From Prescottella defluvii (GTDB taxonomy: Bacteria > Actinomycetota > Actinomycetes > Mycobacteriales > Mycobacteriaceae), in NCBI GenBank assembly GCA_029690005.1, contig CP121458.1, positions 4,030,001 to 4,094,000 of the forward strand: DNA of 64,000 bases, read 5' to 3'. A model generated the notes under the pieces. The model was given only the letters and a program-made list of their open reading frames with translations. It did no database searches and had not been told where the DNA came from. The number at the start of each line of letters is the position of its first letter. Position 1 is the stretch's first letter. Of this stretch, positions 10,861-21,109 are shown one piece after another. The translations under genes and the position numbers were made by a program.

Positions 10861-11197
10861 ATCGACCGGACGTGACTGAGAACACGCATGTGAATACTGC
10901 TCCTGCGGTGTGGGCTTCGGATCGAGTCGATGCGCGCGCCGACTGAGACAGGGGCGGTGACTGCTCGATGTACTGCGTTCAACTATGTCGCATGTCGCGG
11001 GCACTCTTCGCCATCTGACGGCGCTTTCGGCAGTTGTTCCCCAGTGTTCGTCCGGCGACCACTGGAATGTCGGCTCGGCCGCGGCCGAGCCTGGAGAGAC
11101 GGAAGGGGCGGCGCAGGTCCGATGGACCCGCACCGCCCCGTTCTCGCTCACAGGGGTTCCGCAGCCGGCACGTCGGGTGCTCGACGGCGCACCGCGA
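10861..11197. other. Intergenic region, 337 bp
   Basis: I find no credible coding frame between the phosphoesterase start and the exporter stop. The right part holds one strong hairpin (listed separately). The left part should contain the phosphoesterase promoter, but no clear -10/-35 pair stands out. Confidence 0.5.
11105..11139 (-). terminator. Hairpin terminator after the DHA2 exporter
   Basis: Inverted repeat with 16-base arms (11105-11120 and 11124-11139), 14 of 16 paired, three-base loop GAT. On the minus strand it is followed by the pyrimidine-rich TTCCGTCTCTCC. It lies 59 bp beyond the exporter stop. Confidence 0.6.
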
Positions 11198-12811
11198 CTA
11201 GGCGGATTCGCTCTCGCTCACGGCCGCCGACTCGGTCGGCGCATCCGGCTTCTGGATGTCGATGGTCTTCCGCAGCGGCGTGTTCGGGACCAGGATCACG
11301 CAGATCAGCGTGATCACCGCGACACCGGCCGCGATCGCGAACAGGAGTCCGGTCGCGTCGCCGTACGCCACCCGGATGACCTCCGCGATGGGCGCCGGAA
11401 GCGCGTTCAGATCCAGGCTGCCGCCACCACCGGACGAGTGCGTGTCGATGCCGAGCTTCGCGAAGCCCTCGGTCGACAGGGTCGCGACCCGGGTCGCGAG
11501 CACCGATCCGAGCACCGAGACGCCGATGGCTCCACCGAAGGTCCGGAAGAACGCGACCGAGCTGCTGGCGGCGCCGATGTTGTCCACGCTCACCGTGTTC
11601 TGGACCGCGAGAACGAGGTTCTGCATCAGGCTGCCGACGCCGACGCCGACGATCGCGATGTAGACGCCGATCAGCCACAGGCTGGTCGCGTGATCGATCG
11701 TGCCGAGCAGACCGAATCCGACGACGAGCAGCAACGCACCACCGACGATGAACGGCTTCCACTTGCCGAAGCGCGAGATCAGCTGGCCCGACGACCGACG
11801 AGACCAGCATGCCCAGCACCATCGGGATGGTCAGGACACCGGCGATCGTCGGACTGTACCCGCGCGCCGTCTGGAAGTACTGGCCGAGGAACGTCGTGGC
11901 ACCGAACATGCCGACACCGACGGCGATCGACGCGATGATCGCGATACCCGTGGTCTTCTCGGTGATGATCTTCAGCGGGATGATCGGCGCCTTGGCCTTC
12001 GCCTCGACGATCACCGTCGCGATCAGCAGGAGCACACCGGCACCGACGTACATCGCCGATTCCTTCGAGATCCAGCCGTAGTAGTCGGCCTTGCCCGCGA
12101 ACGACACCCAGATCAGCAGGACGCTGACGCCCGCGGTCAGCAGCATCGCGCCCCACCAGTCGATGGAGACGTCACCCTTGCGCTCGGTCGCGATATGCAG
12201 CGTGCTCTGCAGCAGGAACAACGCGATCACGGCCAACGGGACGCACACGAAGAAGCACCAGCGCCACCCGAGAGGGCTGTCGACGATCACACCGCCGAGG
12301 ATCGGGCCGCCCGACATCGACACCGCCATCGCCGCACCCATGTAGCCGGAGTAGCGACCACGGTCGCGCGGCGGAATGATGCTGCCGATGATCGCGACGA
12401 CGAGGGCGGTAAGGCCACCCATGCCGATGCCCTGCACGACGCGCGCCGCGAGCAGGACCGGCACGTTGTGGGCGAAACCGGCGATGACCGAGCCCACGAC
12501 GAAGATCACGATTGCGCTCTGGACCAGCACCTTCTTGTTGAACAGGTCGGCAAGCTTGCCCAGATCGGGGTCGATGCCGCGTTCGCGAGCAGGGCCGTCG
12601 TGATCACCCACGCGAACTGCGTCTGGGTGCCCTTCAGGTCACCGATGATCGTCGGCAGCGCCGTCGAGACGATGGTCGTACTGAGCAGCGCCGTGAACAG
12701 CGCGGCGATGAGGCCCGCGAGGACCTCGAGAATCTGGCGATGTGTCATCGCCTGCTGGCCGGCGCCTGCCCGGCTCTCCCCACTGATGTCGTCATCGAAG
12801 TGCTCTCCCAC
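11198..12811 (-). CDS. DHA2-family multidrug exporter (EmrB/QacA type, 14 TM), two frameshifts
   Basis: Proton-driven drug exporter of the inner membrane. N-terminal motif C-like segments include STTIVSTALPTIIGDL, then RVVQGIGMGGLTALV, PPRDRGRYSGYM and GPILGGVIVD. About 538 residues fits the 14-helix subfamily. The frame breaks twice: one G is missing near 12559 (WGKLADLF is restored by TGGGGC), and one base is extra near 11790 (SSVVGQLISRFGKW is restored). The shifts cancel, so start GTG 12811 and stop 11198 are in register. The upstream MarR gene overlaps its start by 20 bp, indicating an operon in which the regulator controls its own exporter. Confidence 0.88.
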
Positions 12812-13274
12812 ATTGATCGGCTGCTAGAGGTGAGGATTCGGAGCGCGCGGTGAGCGAGTCGGTGAGACGTTCGATCGTGGTCAATGCGACCGCCGCCTCC
12901 TCCTGGCTCCAACCACCGAGCATGTCCCGCAAACGCGCGGACCTGTTCTCCTTGGTGGCGCGCAGTGCCTCGTGCCCGTCCGCCGAGACCTGGACGCGGA
13001 AGGCGCGCTTGTCGTCCGGGTCCGGTTGCCTCTCGACGAGTCCGGCCTCGACCAGTTCGGTCATCTGCCGGCTGAGAGCGGACTGGCTCACACACAGAAC
13101 GGACGCGAGCTCGTTCTGACGACACGGGCCGCGCGCCGAAAGGACGACCAGCACGGCGACCAGTGCCGGCGCAATCGGATCATCCGCCGCACTCGCGATC
13201 GCATTTCGCAGCGAGCGGCCGAAGAGGAAGATCGCATCGACCAGGGCCTGCGCGGTATCGGCCTGGACAGCCAT
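12792..13274 (-). CDS. MarR-family transcriptional regulator
   Basis: Winged-helix dimeric repressor, probably ligand-responsive, expected to repress itself and the overlapping exporter. The DNA-binding region reads RQNELASVLCVSQSALSRQM, followed by the wing DPDDKRAFRVQVSADG. ATG at 13274 is chosen because the helical dimerisation segment AQALVDAIFLFGRSL starts just after it. It is 160 residues and intact. Its 3' end overlaps the exporter start by 20 bp. A set of inverted and direct repeats upstream (13307-13360) is the likely operator. Confidence 0.9.
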   Translation of the reverse strand: MAVQADTAQALVDAIFLFGRSLRNAIASAADDPIAPALVAVLVVLSARGPCRQNELASVLCVSQSALSRQMTELVEAGLVERQPDPDDKRAFRVQVSADGHEALRATKENRSARLRDMLGGWSQEEAAVALTTIERLTDSLTARSESSPLAADQCGRALR

Positions 13275-13306
13275 CGGATACCCCGAATCCTCGAATAGAC
13301 CTAGTG

Positions 13307-13360
13307 AATTACTTGCAGAACGCAACGATACGCATAGTTGCGTGCGTCAAGCAATTACTT
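13307..13360. promoter_or_regulatory. Probable MarR operator/promoter region
   Basis: A perfect 7-bp inverted repeat ACGCAAC (13320-13326) / GTTGCGT (13337-13343) with a 10-bp spacer is flanked by two direct copies of AATTACTT at 13307-13314 and 13353-13360. This AT-rich patch sits 33-86 bp upstream of the MarR start in otherwise GC-rich DNA. Assignment to MarR is inferred from position. Confidence 0.5.
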
Positions 13361-13450
13361 CACAAATGCGACATTCCGCACTTCAACGGCTCTGACCAGC
13401 GCAAACTCGACCAGCGCCGGAGCCGGGTGTGTCGAGGTCCACTCACCGCG

Positions 13451-14716
13451 TCAGCGTGTGAGCAGTGCCAAGCTCTCCACGTGGTGCGTGAGCGGGAAGG
13501 CATCGAAGGCCCGAACCTGCGCCAGCCGGAAGCCGTGCTCGCGGTAGAGCGCGACATCCCGCGCGAACGAGGCCGGATCGCACCCGATGTGCACGATGCG
13601 CTGCGGACCGGCCGCCGTCACCGCGGCCACGACGTCGCGTCCCGCACCCGCACGGGGCGGATCGAGAACGACGACCTCCGGGGCCGACAGGTCGTGCAGC
13701 GCCCGTTCGACGCGGGCCGCATGCAGGTACACCTGCGGCAGGTCCTCCAACGCCGCGGCACCGTCGGCGACGGCCTGTCGCGAGAACTCCACCGAATCGA
13801 CTCGTCCCACCGGGCCCACCTGATCGGCCAGCCTGGCCGCGAACACCCCGACACCGCCGTAGAGATCCCACACGTTCGCGCCGTTCGACGCCTGCGCCCA
13901 CTCCCCCACGACCGATGAATACGTCTCGGCGGCGCTGCGGTGCGCCTGCCAGAAGCCCGTCGCCGACAGCGTCCACTCCCGGTCACCGACCCGCTCGACG
14001 GGCCGACCCGATCCGATCACGACGTGTTCCGCACGACTGCCCGCCGACGCCGCCCGCCGCGCCGTCGCCCCGCGCCGGCCCGGACTGCGCCGACCCGTGC
14101 GCGACACCTTGGGCGGCGCGATCTCGACGACGTGCCGCTCGCCTGCAGAGTCCAGCACGAGCTGGATCTCCGCACCGGGATGCCACGAGCGCTCGGCGAG
14201 CCCGGCGTAGGCGGCGGGATCGATCTGCGGACAGGCCAGGAACGTCTCGATGTCGAGGCTGCGGAAGCGATGGAAGCCGGGGCGTCCGGCCGCGTCCACC
14301 GCCAGCCGGACCCGGGTGCGCCATCCCGTGCCGTCGCCGGTGTCCGGCAACGACTCGACGGCAACGTCCATGTCCACGCCCGCGATGCGGCGCAACTGTT
14401 CGGCGACGACGTCGGACTTCATCCGCCGCTGCGCCGCGAGCGTGGCGTGTGAGTAGTCACAGCACCCGGCTCCGCCGGGACCCGAGATGGGGCACAGCGG
14501 CGCGATGCGGTCGGGGGACGCCTCGACGATCTCGACGGCGTCGGCCCGGCAGAACGATCCACCGCGGTCCTCGGTGACGAGGGCGATCACCTTCTCGCCC
14601 GGCAGCCCGTGCCGGACGAACAGCACCCGGCCCTCGTGTCGGGCGACACAGAATCCACCGTGGCCGGGCTTGCCCAGTTCTACCTCGAGTCGGCGTCCGA
14701 CCCAGTTCTCGCTCAC
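13451..14716 (-). CDS. TrmA/RumA-type class I SAM-dependent RNA methyltransferase
   Basis: Predicted uracil-5 methyltransferase for rRNA or tRNA. An N-terminal TRAM-like RNA-binding segment (residues 1-60) is followed by the catalytic domain with SAM motif DLYGGVGVFAARLA, VVLDPPRAGA and the C-terminal HIGCDPASFARD, whose Cys is the expected nucleophile. The GTG start at 14716 lies 7 bp after the stop of the upstream permease, so the two are an operon as in Rv2690c-Rv2689c. It is 421 residues and intact. A basic insert (RTGRRSPGRRGATARR) around residue 230 is unusual and may be a disordered loop. Confidence 0.88.
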   Translation of the reverse strand: MSENWVGRRLEVELGKPGHGGFCVARHEGRVLFVRHGLPGEKVIALVTEDRGGSFCRADAVEIVEASPDRIAPLCPISGPGGAGCCDYSHATLAAQRRMKSDVVAEQLRRIAGVDMDVAVESLPDTGDGTGWRTRVRLAVDAAGRPGFHRFRSLDIETFLACPQIDPAAYAGLAERSWHPGAEIQLVLDSAGERHVVEIAPPKVSRTGRRSPGRRGATARRAASAGSRAEHVVIGSGRPVERVGDREWTLSATGFWQAHRSAAETYSSVVGEWAQASNGANVWDLYGGVGVFAARLADQVGPVGRVDSVEFSRQAVADGAAALEDLPQVYLHAARVERALHDLSAPEVVVLDPPRAGAGRDVVAAVTAAGPQRIVHIGCDPASFARDVALYREHGFRLAQVRAFDAFPLTHHVESLALLTR

Positions 14717-14723
14717 CTGCCGG

Positions 14724-16719
14724 TCACTTGCCTTCCAGATCGAGACCGCGTCGGATCGCGCCGGGCGCATTGTCGACGCGCTCCCGCTTGACCTTCTCCG
14801 ACGAGCTCAGCTGCCACGGCACGCTCGTGACCATCACACCGGGCTGGAACAGCAGTCGGCTCTTGAGACGCAGCGCGCTCTGATTGTGCAGCACCGCCTC
14901 CCACCAGTGACCGACGACGTACTCCGGGATGAACACAGTCACGACGTCACGCGGCGAATCCCGCCGGACGCGGCGGACGTAGTCGAGCACCGGCTTGGTG
15001 ATCTCCCGGTACGGCGACTCGATCACCTTGAGCGGCACCGTGATGTCGCTGCTCTCCCATTCCCGGACCAGGGCCCGGGTGTCCGGCTCGTCGACGTTGA
15101 CCGTGATGGCCTCGAGGGTGTCGGGACGCGTCGCTCGAAGCGTAGGCGAGCGCGCGCATCGTCGGCATGTGCATCTTCGACACGAGCACGATCGAATGCG
15201 TCCGGCTCGGCAGCACGCCGTCCCATTCCTGCTCGTCGAGCTCGGTCGCGACGCTGTCGTAGTGGCGACGGATCGACTTCATCACCACGAAGATGGCGAT
15301 CATCGCGACGATCGCGATCCAGGCGCCGGCCGCGAACTTGGTGAGCAGGACGATCACTAGCACCGCGCCGGTCATCGCGAGGCCGATCGAGTTGATCACC
15401 CGGGAGCGCTTCATCCGCGCGCGCTGCGCGGGATCGGTCTCCGCCTTCAGGTGCCGCGTCCAGTGCCGGATCATGCCGGTCTGGCTCAGCGCGAACGAGA
15501 CGAACACGCCCACGATGTACAGCTGGATCAGCTTGGTGACCTCGGCGCCGAACACCACGACGAACGCGATCGCCGCACCCGACAGGAACAGGATGCCGTT
15601 GCTGAACGCGAGACGGTCGCCGCGGGTGTGCAGCTGACGCGGGAGGTAGCGGTCCTGTGCGAGGACCGACCCGAGCACCGGGAAGCCGTTGAACGCCGTG
15701 TTCGCGGCGAGGACCAGGATGAGCGCGGTGACGGTCGCGATGAAGTAGAAGCCGATCGGGAATCCGGAGAACACCGCCTCGGCGAGCTGCGCGATGAGCG
15801 TCTTCTGCTGGTAGCCCTCGGGCGCGCCGCTCAGCTGCATCGCCGGATCGTGCGCGTACACGACGCCGATCTTCTGGGCCAGGATGATGATGCCCATCAG
15901 CAGCGTGATGGCGAAGGTACCGAGCAGCAGCAGGGTGGTGGCGGCGTTGCGCGACTTGGGCTTCTGGAACGCGGGCACACCGTTGCTGATCGCCTCGACA
16001 CCGGTCAGCGCCGCACAGCCGGACGAGAACGCCCGCGCGATGAGGAACGCGAACGCGATGCCGTGCAGCTGCGCGTCCTCCGCATTGAGGGTGAACCCGG
16101 CGGACTCGGCATGGACGTCGTCACCGAAGGCGTAGATGCGGATGAAGCCCCACACGAGCATCACCATCATGCCGACGATGAACGCGTAGGTCGGAATCGC
16201 GAACGCCGACCCGGACTCCCGGATGCCCCGTAGGTTCATCGCGGTCAGCACGACGATCGCCGCGATCGCGAACAGGACCTTGTGCTCGGCCACGAACGGC
16301 ACCGCGGACCCGATGTTCGACGCGGCCGAGGAGATCGACACCGCCACCGTGAGCACGTAGTCGACCATCAGCGCACTGCCCACCGTCAGGCCGGCGTTCG
16401 GCCCCAGGTTGACGGTCGCGACCTCGTAGTCACCGCCACCGGACGGATACGCGTGCACGTTCTGGCGGTAGCTCGCGACGACCACGGCCATCACCAGCGC
16501 GACGGCCAGACCGATCCAGGGCGCGAACGCGTACGCGGAAATGCCCGCGACCGACAGCACCAGATAGATCTCTTCCGGCGCATACGCCACCGACGACATC
16601 GCGTCCGAGGCGAAAACGGGTAGCGCGATCCGCTTGGGGAGAAGCGTGTGTCCGAGTTCGTCGCTTCGGAATGGTCGCCCCAAAATCAGCCGCTTCGCAG
16701 CGGTGGAAAGCTTCGACAC
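14724..16719 (-). CDS. APC-family permease (Rv2690c-like), one frameshift
   Basis: Large membrane transporter with about 12 predicted helices, then a soluble C-terminal domain of about 180 residues. The N-terminal signature FASDAMSSVAYAPEEI and GGGDYEVATVNLG are typical of the amino acid/polyamine/organocation superfamily. The GTG at 16719 (VSKLSTAAKRL) is my choice; a TTG two codons upstream is equally possible. An extra base at about 15136 (TTCAGC read as TTCGAGC in the coding direction) breaks the frame after MRALAYAS. The protein resumes as ATRPDTLEAITVNVDEPD and ends at 14724. It is divergent from the ceoB/ceoC potassium genes, so a cation-linked role is plausible, but the substrate is unknown. 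Confidence 0.85.
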
Positions 16720-16910
16720 CGACAAAGCGTAAGCCGTCCCCGGCCACACACCACATCAGGGCGTCCCCCACAGCGATTCCCGGTTCGTCGAACACCCCGC
16801 GAGCCCACCGATCGGCGGTGGCTGCTTGCTCTTCCCGGTGGGCGCTGTACGGTTCGATTCGATGCCGGCGGCATACCGTCGGCCGCTGAGCAAACGAACG
16901 GAGTGGACGG

Positions 16911-17681
16911 GTGTACGTAGTCGTCATGGGATGTGGCCGGGTCGGCTCGTCCCTCGCTACCGCACTGAGCCGGATCGGCCACGAGGTCGCGGTCATCGAC
17001 CGCGACGCGAGCGCATTCCTCCGCCTCGGATCGGACTTCACAGGCACGACCGTCGTCGGCATGGGTTTCGACCGGGACGTACTGGTCCGGGCCGGAATCG
17101 AGCGCGCACAGGCGTTCGCGGCCGTGTCGTCGGGCGACAACTCGAACATCATCTCTGCGCGTGTCGCGCGCGAGACGTTCGGTGTCGAGCGGGTCGTGGC
17201 ACGGATCTACGACGCCAAGCGCGCCGCCGTCTACGAGCGCCTCGGAATTCCGACCATCGCGACGGTGCCGTGGACCACCGACCGCTTCATGCTCGCGCTC
17301 GCGCAGGACGATCAGATTTCGAAGTGGCGCGATCCGTCGGGCACGGTCGTGGTCACCGAACTGTCCCTGCACGAGGACTGGGTGGGCCGCAGCGTCAGCG
17401 AACTCGAGGCCGCGACGTCGTCGCGTGTCTCGTTCATCATCCGATTCGGGACGGGAATCCTCCCGGACCGCAAGACCGTGATCCAGTCCCAGGACCAGGT
17501 GTACGTCGCCGCGGTGTCCGGGACCGTCGCCGAGGCCGTCGCGCTCGCGGGGAACCCTCCCCGTCGGACGACTGACATGGCACCGGTCATGACCCCCTTT
17601 CGATCGACTACCCGATTGGATGCCTCCGATGAGAGTGGCCATCGCAGGAGCCGGCGCCGTAGGCCGCTCCATCGCCCGTGA
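16911..17681 (+). CDS. ceoB: TrkA-family potassium uptake protein CeoB
   Basis: Cytoplasmic regulatory subunit of a Trk-type K+ system. It has an N-terminal Rossmann domain (VVMGCGRVGSSLATALS, with the acidic ribose-binding residue in VIDRD) and a C-terminal TrkA_C domain (VGRSVSELEAATSSRVSFI). Orthologue of Rv2691, which has about 227 residues. As read it has 256 codons and overlaps ceoC by 53 bp. Restoring one C in the run near 17556 would instead end the protein as GNPPPSDD at 17575, which looks more natural. Start GTG at 16911. The promoter should lie in the 190 bp shared with the divergent permease. Confidence 0.9.
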   Translation: MYVVVMGCGRVGSSLATALSRIGHEVAVIDRDASAFLRLGSDFTGTTVVGMGFDRDVLVRAGIERAQAFAAVSSGDNSNIISARVARETFGVERVVARIYDAKRAAVYERLGIPTIATVPWTTDRFMLALAQDDQISKWRDPSGTVVVTELSLHEDWVGRSVSELEAATSSRVSFIIRFGTGILPDRKTVIQSQDQVYVAAVSGTVAEAVALAGNPPRRTTDMAPVMTPFRSTTRLDASDESGHRRSRRRRPLHRP

Positions 17682-18284
17682 ACTCGTCCGCAGCGACCAC
17701 CACGTCATGCTGCTCGAACGCAAACTCGAACATGTCGAACCCGACGTGATCCCCCAGGCCGAGTGGGTCCACGCCGATGCGTGCGAACTGAGCCTGCTCG
17801 AGGCCGCCCAGCTGGAGAGCTACGACGTCGTGATCGCCGCGACCGGCGACGACAAGGCGAACATCGTGGTGAGCCTGCTCGCGAAGACCGAGTTCGGCGT
17901 CGGCCGGGTGGTGGCCCGCGTCAACGACCCGCGCAACGAGTGGCTGTTCGACGAGTCCTGGGGCGTGGACGTCGCGGTGTCCACACCGCGCATGCTGGCC
18001 TCGCTCGTCGAGGAGGCCGTCACGGTGGGCGACCTCGTGCGGCTGATGACGTTCCGGCAGGGTCAGGCGAACCTCGTCGAGATCACGCTGCCCGAGAACA
18101 CCCCCTCGCGGGCAAGCCGGTCCGGAAGATCCAGTTGCCGCGTGACGCGGCGCTGGTCACCATCATTCGCGGTGGACGCGTGATCGTCCCACAGCCCGAC
18201 GATCCGGTCGAAGCCGGCGACGAGCTGCTGTTCGTCGCCGCGGTCGAGGTCGAAGACGAGCTACGCGCCGCGATCGACATCTGA
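17629..18284 (+). CDS. ceoC: TrkA-family potassium uptake protein CeoC, frameshifted
   Basis: Second TrkA-type subunit, orthologue of Rv2692, expected to pair with CeoB on the channel. The Rossmann motif is VAIAGAGAVGRSIARELV, with VIAATGDDKANIVVSLLAK following. The ATG at 17629 is preferred over the one at 17620 because the nucleotide-binding strand normally starts at residue 1. One base is missing in the C run at 18101-18105; restoring it joins PENTP to LAGKPVRKIQLPRDAAL and completes the TrkA_C domain through VEDELRAAIDI. It overlaps the convergent DUF3159 gene by 24 bp. Confidence 0.9.
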
Positions 18285-18952
18285 TTCGGGCCGGTCTGCC
18301 GCGCCGTCCCCGGCGCCCTCGATCTGCTCGAGGTCCTCGGGGACGGTGCCGGCTCGACGACCCGATCCGCACGGCGGACCGCCCAGATCGTCACGAGCAA
18401 CACGACGCCGGTGAGCGGCCACCCCATCCCGATACGGGCAACCGCCAGCCACCCCGTCTGGTCGGCGTCGTAGAGCTGCGACTGGACCAGGTAGCGGGCC
18501 GCGAACACCAGCGCCCACGCGACGGTCGCGATGTCGTAGGCGCGCACCGCGCTCTTGTGCGCCCGCCACGCATTCTTGTGCCCGTTCAGGTAGCCCCAGA
18601 CGACACCGACGAGCGGCCACCGAACGAGGATCGAGACGACGAAGGCCGCCGCGTAGAGCAGGCTCGTGTAGATGCCGAAGAGGAAGTAGCCCTTCGCATC
18701 ACCGGTGCGATAGGCGATGAACGCGCAGACACCGACGCCGAGGAATCCCGAGATGGCCGGCTGGATGGGCCCGCGGCGGATGATGCGCCACACCAGGATG
18801 GCTGCGGCCACGCCCAGCGCGATCCACACGGCCGGTCCCAGGCCCCACAGGCTGTTCGCCGGAACGAAGGCGATGACCGGCAGCGACGAGTAGACCAGCC
18901 CACTCAGTCCACCGAGCTGTTCGAGGATCGTCTGTTGCTTCGTTTCGGTCAC
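18261..18952 (-). CDS. DUF3159 membrane protein (Rv2693c-like), frameshifted at the 3' end
   Basis: Integral membrane protein of unknown function with about six hydrophobic segments (for example VYSSLPVIAFVPANSLWGL and YFLFGIYTSLLYAAAFVVSI). GTG start at 18952. Restoring one base at about 18355 (GAGCCGG to GAGCCCGG) gives the tail GTVPEDLEQIEGAGD, ending at 18261; without it the frame would run on antisense into ceoC. Corrected length is about 230 residues. It is conserved next to ceoC and the OB-fold gene in mycobacteria. No biochemical role is known to me. Confidence 0.8.
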
Positions 18953-18995
18953 GCGACGAGATTGCCATACTCCGACGGCGAGCCGTCAAGGCTGA

Positions 18996-19373
18996 TCACG
19001 AATCGCCGCGGAGCTCGTAGTACGGGTTGAAGATGACCTTCTGGCCGCCGCGCTCGCCGATGCGCCCACGCACCATCAGCGTCTTTCCCGGCTCGATGCC
19101 CGGAATGCGTCGGCGGCCGATCCAGACCAGCGTGACGGGGTCGGTTCCGTCGAAGAACTCGGCCTGGACGGATGCGTTCGCGGACTTGGGACACGCCTCG
19201 ACGCTGCGCAGGCGCCCGAGGATCGTGACCTCCTCACCGCGCGAGCAGTCACAGGCACGCTTGGCGCCCGATGCCTGCGCGGTCTCAACCATTTCCTCGG
19301 CGTCCAGCTGCTCGAGATCTTCGGTGAGTCTGCGAGTCAGCCGGCGAAAGTAACCTGCCGCGGCGGGGGCCAT
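18996..19373 (-). CDS. OB-fold nucleic-acid-binding-like protein (Rv2694c-like)
   Basis: Small cytoplasmic protein of 125 residues. The C-terminal two thirds (EVTILGRLRSVEACPKS through GKTLMVRGRIGERGG) has the strand pattern of an OB-fold as in RecG or exonuclease wedge domains. It contains an ACDCSRGEE segment with two cysteines. The ATG at 19373 follows AGGAG with 7-bp spacing, which decides the start. It lies 22 bp downstream of the promoter-proximal side of DUF3159's start and is probably cotranscribed with it. Function is unproven. Confidence 0.85.
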   Translation of the reverse strand: MAPAAAGYFRRLTRRLTEDLEQLDAEEMVETAQASGAKRACDCSRGEEVTILGRLRSVEACPKSANASVQAEFFDGTDPVTLVWIGRRRIPGIEPGKTLMVRGRIGERGGQKVIFNPYYELRGDS

Positions 19374-19533
19374 AGCGCGCTCCTGGACAAATGGCGGCGC
19401 AGGTCTTGCGCCGCACGGTAAGGCTTGCACGAGGGCCCGTAGTCGGGCCCTCGATGGCCACTGTAACCCCAAAGTGACCTGACAACCACAGCCGTGTGGG
19501 ACGGCTCGGGACACGGCAGTGCAAGATCGACTC

Positions 19534-20238
19534 ATGCAACAACGTACGTGGCCCGCAGTGGCTGTCGTCCTGCCGGGCACCGGGTCCGACGCGGACTTCG
19601 TCGACCGCGCCTTCCGTTCGGCATTGACGCAGGTGGGAGTGCAGACGATCGCCGTCGAGCCGGACCCTCGCCGGGTGGTCGACAGCTACCGGGAAGCGAT
19701 GGACCGAGCCGCGGACACCCACGGCCGGATCCTCGTCGGCGGCGTGTCGATCGGCGCCGCCGTCGCGCTCGAGTGGGCGGCCACGCACCCCGACCGGGTC
19801 GAGGCGGTGCTCGCGGCGCTGCCCGCGTGGACGGGCTCGCCGACGCATGCGCCCGCAGCCGCCAGCGCCACCTTCACCGCGACGCAGCTGCGCGCCCACG
19901 GGCTGGACGCGGTGACGGCGGATATGACCGCGTCGAGCCCGCCGTGGCTAGCCGACGAACTCACGCGGTCGTGGCGCGCCCAGTGGCCGCATCTGCCGTC
20001 GGCGCTCGAGGAGGCCGCCGACTACCACGCACCGGACGCGGCGACGCTCGCGCGCATCCAGGCCCCCGTGGGCATCGCGGCCGCGGTCGACGACGCCGTC
20101 CACCCCTTCACGGTCGCCAAGGAGTGGGCGGCGACGCTACCGAACGCGGAGCTGACCGAACTGACGTTGGGCGAGGTCGGGGACGACCCCGGCGCCCTCG
20201 GCCGTGCGTGCCTGGGCGCGCTCGACCGGATCGCCTGA
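19534..20238 (+). CDS. Alpha/beta-hydrolase-like protein (Rv2695-like)
   Basis: Predicted cytoplasmic protein with an alpha/beta hydrolase fold. An early VVLPGTGSDADFV turn is followed by the nucleophile elbow GGVSIGAAVALEWA (Ser within G-x-S-x-G) and a late PVGIAAAVDDAVHPF segment holding candidate Asp and His. ATG 19534 (MQQRTWPAVAVVLPGTG) is preferred over a GTG at 19519 by comparison with the mycobacterial relative. About 234 residues; intact. The substrate is unknown. Divergent from the OB-fold gene with a 160-bp shared promoter region. Confidence 0.82.
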   Translation: MQQRTWPAVAVVLPGTGSDADFVDRAFRSALTQVGVQTIAVEPDPRRVVDSYREAMDRAADTHGRILVGGVSIGAAVALEWAATHPDRVEAVLAALPAWTGSPTHAPAAASATFTATQLRAHGLDAVTADMTASSPPWLADELTRSWRAQWPHLPSALEEAADYHAPDAATLARIQAPVGIAAAVDDAVHPFTVAKEWAATLPNAELTELTLGEVGDDPGALGRACLGALDRIA

Positions 20239-20253
20239 CGAGGTCTGCGGGCC

Positions 20254-21105
20254 CTACAGCCCGAGCTGCTGCATCGCGGAGCCCGACTCGCCGCGGCGCG
20301 GCGGCTCGGACCCGTTCCCCGACTGCTGCGGGGGCTGCTGCTGGGCCTGCGGCTGTGCCGCCTGCTCCTGCTGAGCTTGCTGCTGTGCCGCAATCTGCTC
20401 CTGGACCGCCTGCTGCTGGGCCGCGAGCTGCTGCTGCTGGACGGCCACGAGCTGCTCGACGAGGACCTGCGGCAGCACGACCGGGAGCGGGGTCCGCACC
20501 GGGTGCGGATCGGTCCCGCGCTGGACGACCGTGTCACGCAGGACACCGCGAGCGATCTCGACCAGCGGCGAACCGGCCGCGACGTTGCCGGACGGTCCCG
20601 CGACGACACAGCGGATCATCCAGCGCGGACCGTCCACGCCGATGAAGCGGAGGTCGGCGTTCGGCGTGACTCCGATCACCTCTCGGCCCCACGGCCCGCT
20701 CTCGATGCTGACCTCCGCGTTATCGCCGCGCAGCGACTCGGCCAGCTCCGACGCCACCTCGCGCCACTGGCCCGGCGACTTGGGCGCGGCATATGCCGAC
20801 ACCGTCACCCGGCCGAACTGCGTCACCAGGTGGACCGCCTGCGGCGAGCCGTCCGGCGCCATCTCGACCTGGAGCTGGGCGCCGTCGGGCATCGGCAGCA
20901 GGACCGAACCGAGATCGAGTCGCGTCGCCGCCGGTTCCTCGCCCTCGGGGAGATCGCCCGCGTCGAACGGGCCGCCGTCGACCGCTCCGACGGGAATGTC
21001 GAGCTCGGACTCCTCGTCGAATTCCTCTTCGGTGTCGACTTCCATGTCGACGAACGCCGCGTCGTCCGCGGCAGCTGCATCCTTCTTCTTGCGACGTCCG
21101 AACAT
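20254..21105 (-). CDS. DUF3710 protein (Rv2696c-like)
   Basis: Acidic cytoplasmic protein of 283 residues. It opens with a basic patch (FGRRKKKDAAAADD) and a strongly acidic linker (residues 20-60), then the conserved DUF3710 core (residues of about 65-215: QAVHLVTQFGRVTVSAYAAP, WREVASELAESLRGD, GPRWMIRCVVAGPSG). The tail is glutamine-rich (VAVQQQQLAAQQQAVQ) and probably disordered or coiled-coil. It lies just downstream of dut and is likely in the same transcript. Function is unknown. Intact. Confidence 0.88.
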   Translation of the reverse strand: MFGRRKKKDAAAADDAAFVDMEVDTEEEFDEESELDIPVGAVDGGPFDAGDLPEGEEPAATRLDLGSVLLPMPDGAQLQVEMAPDGSPQAVHLVTQFGRVTVSAYAAPKSPGQWREVASELAESLRGDNAEVSIESGPWGREVIGVTPNADLRFIGVDGPRWMIRCVVAGPSGNVAAGSPLVEIARGVLRDTVVQRGTDPHPVRTPLPVVLPQVLVEQLVAVQQQQLAAQQQAVQEQIAAQQQAQQEQAAQPQAQQQPPQQSGNGSEPPRRGESGSAMQQLGL

Positions 21106-21109
21106 GTGA

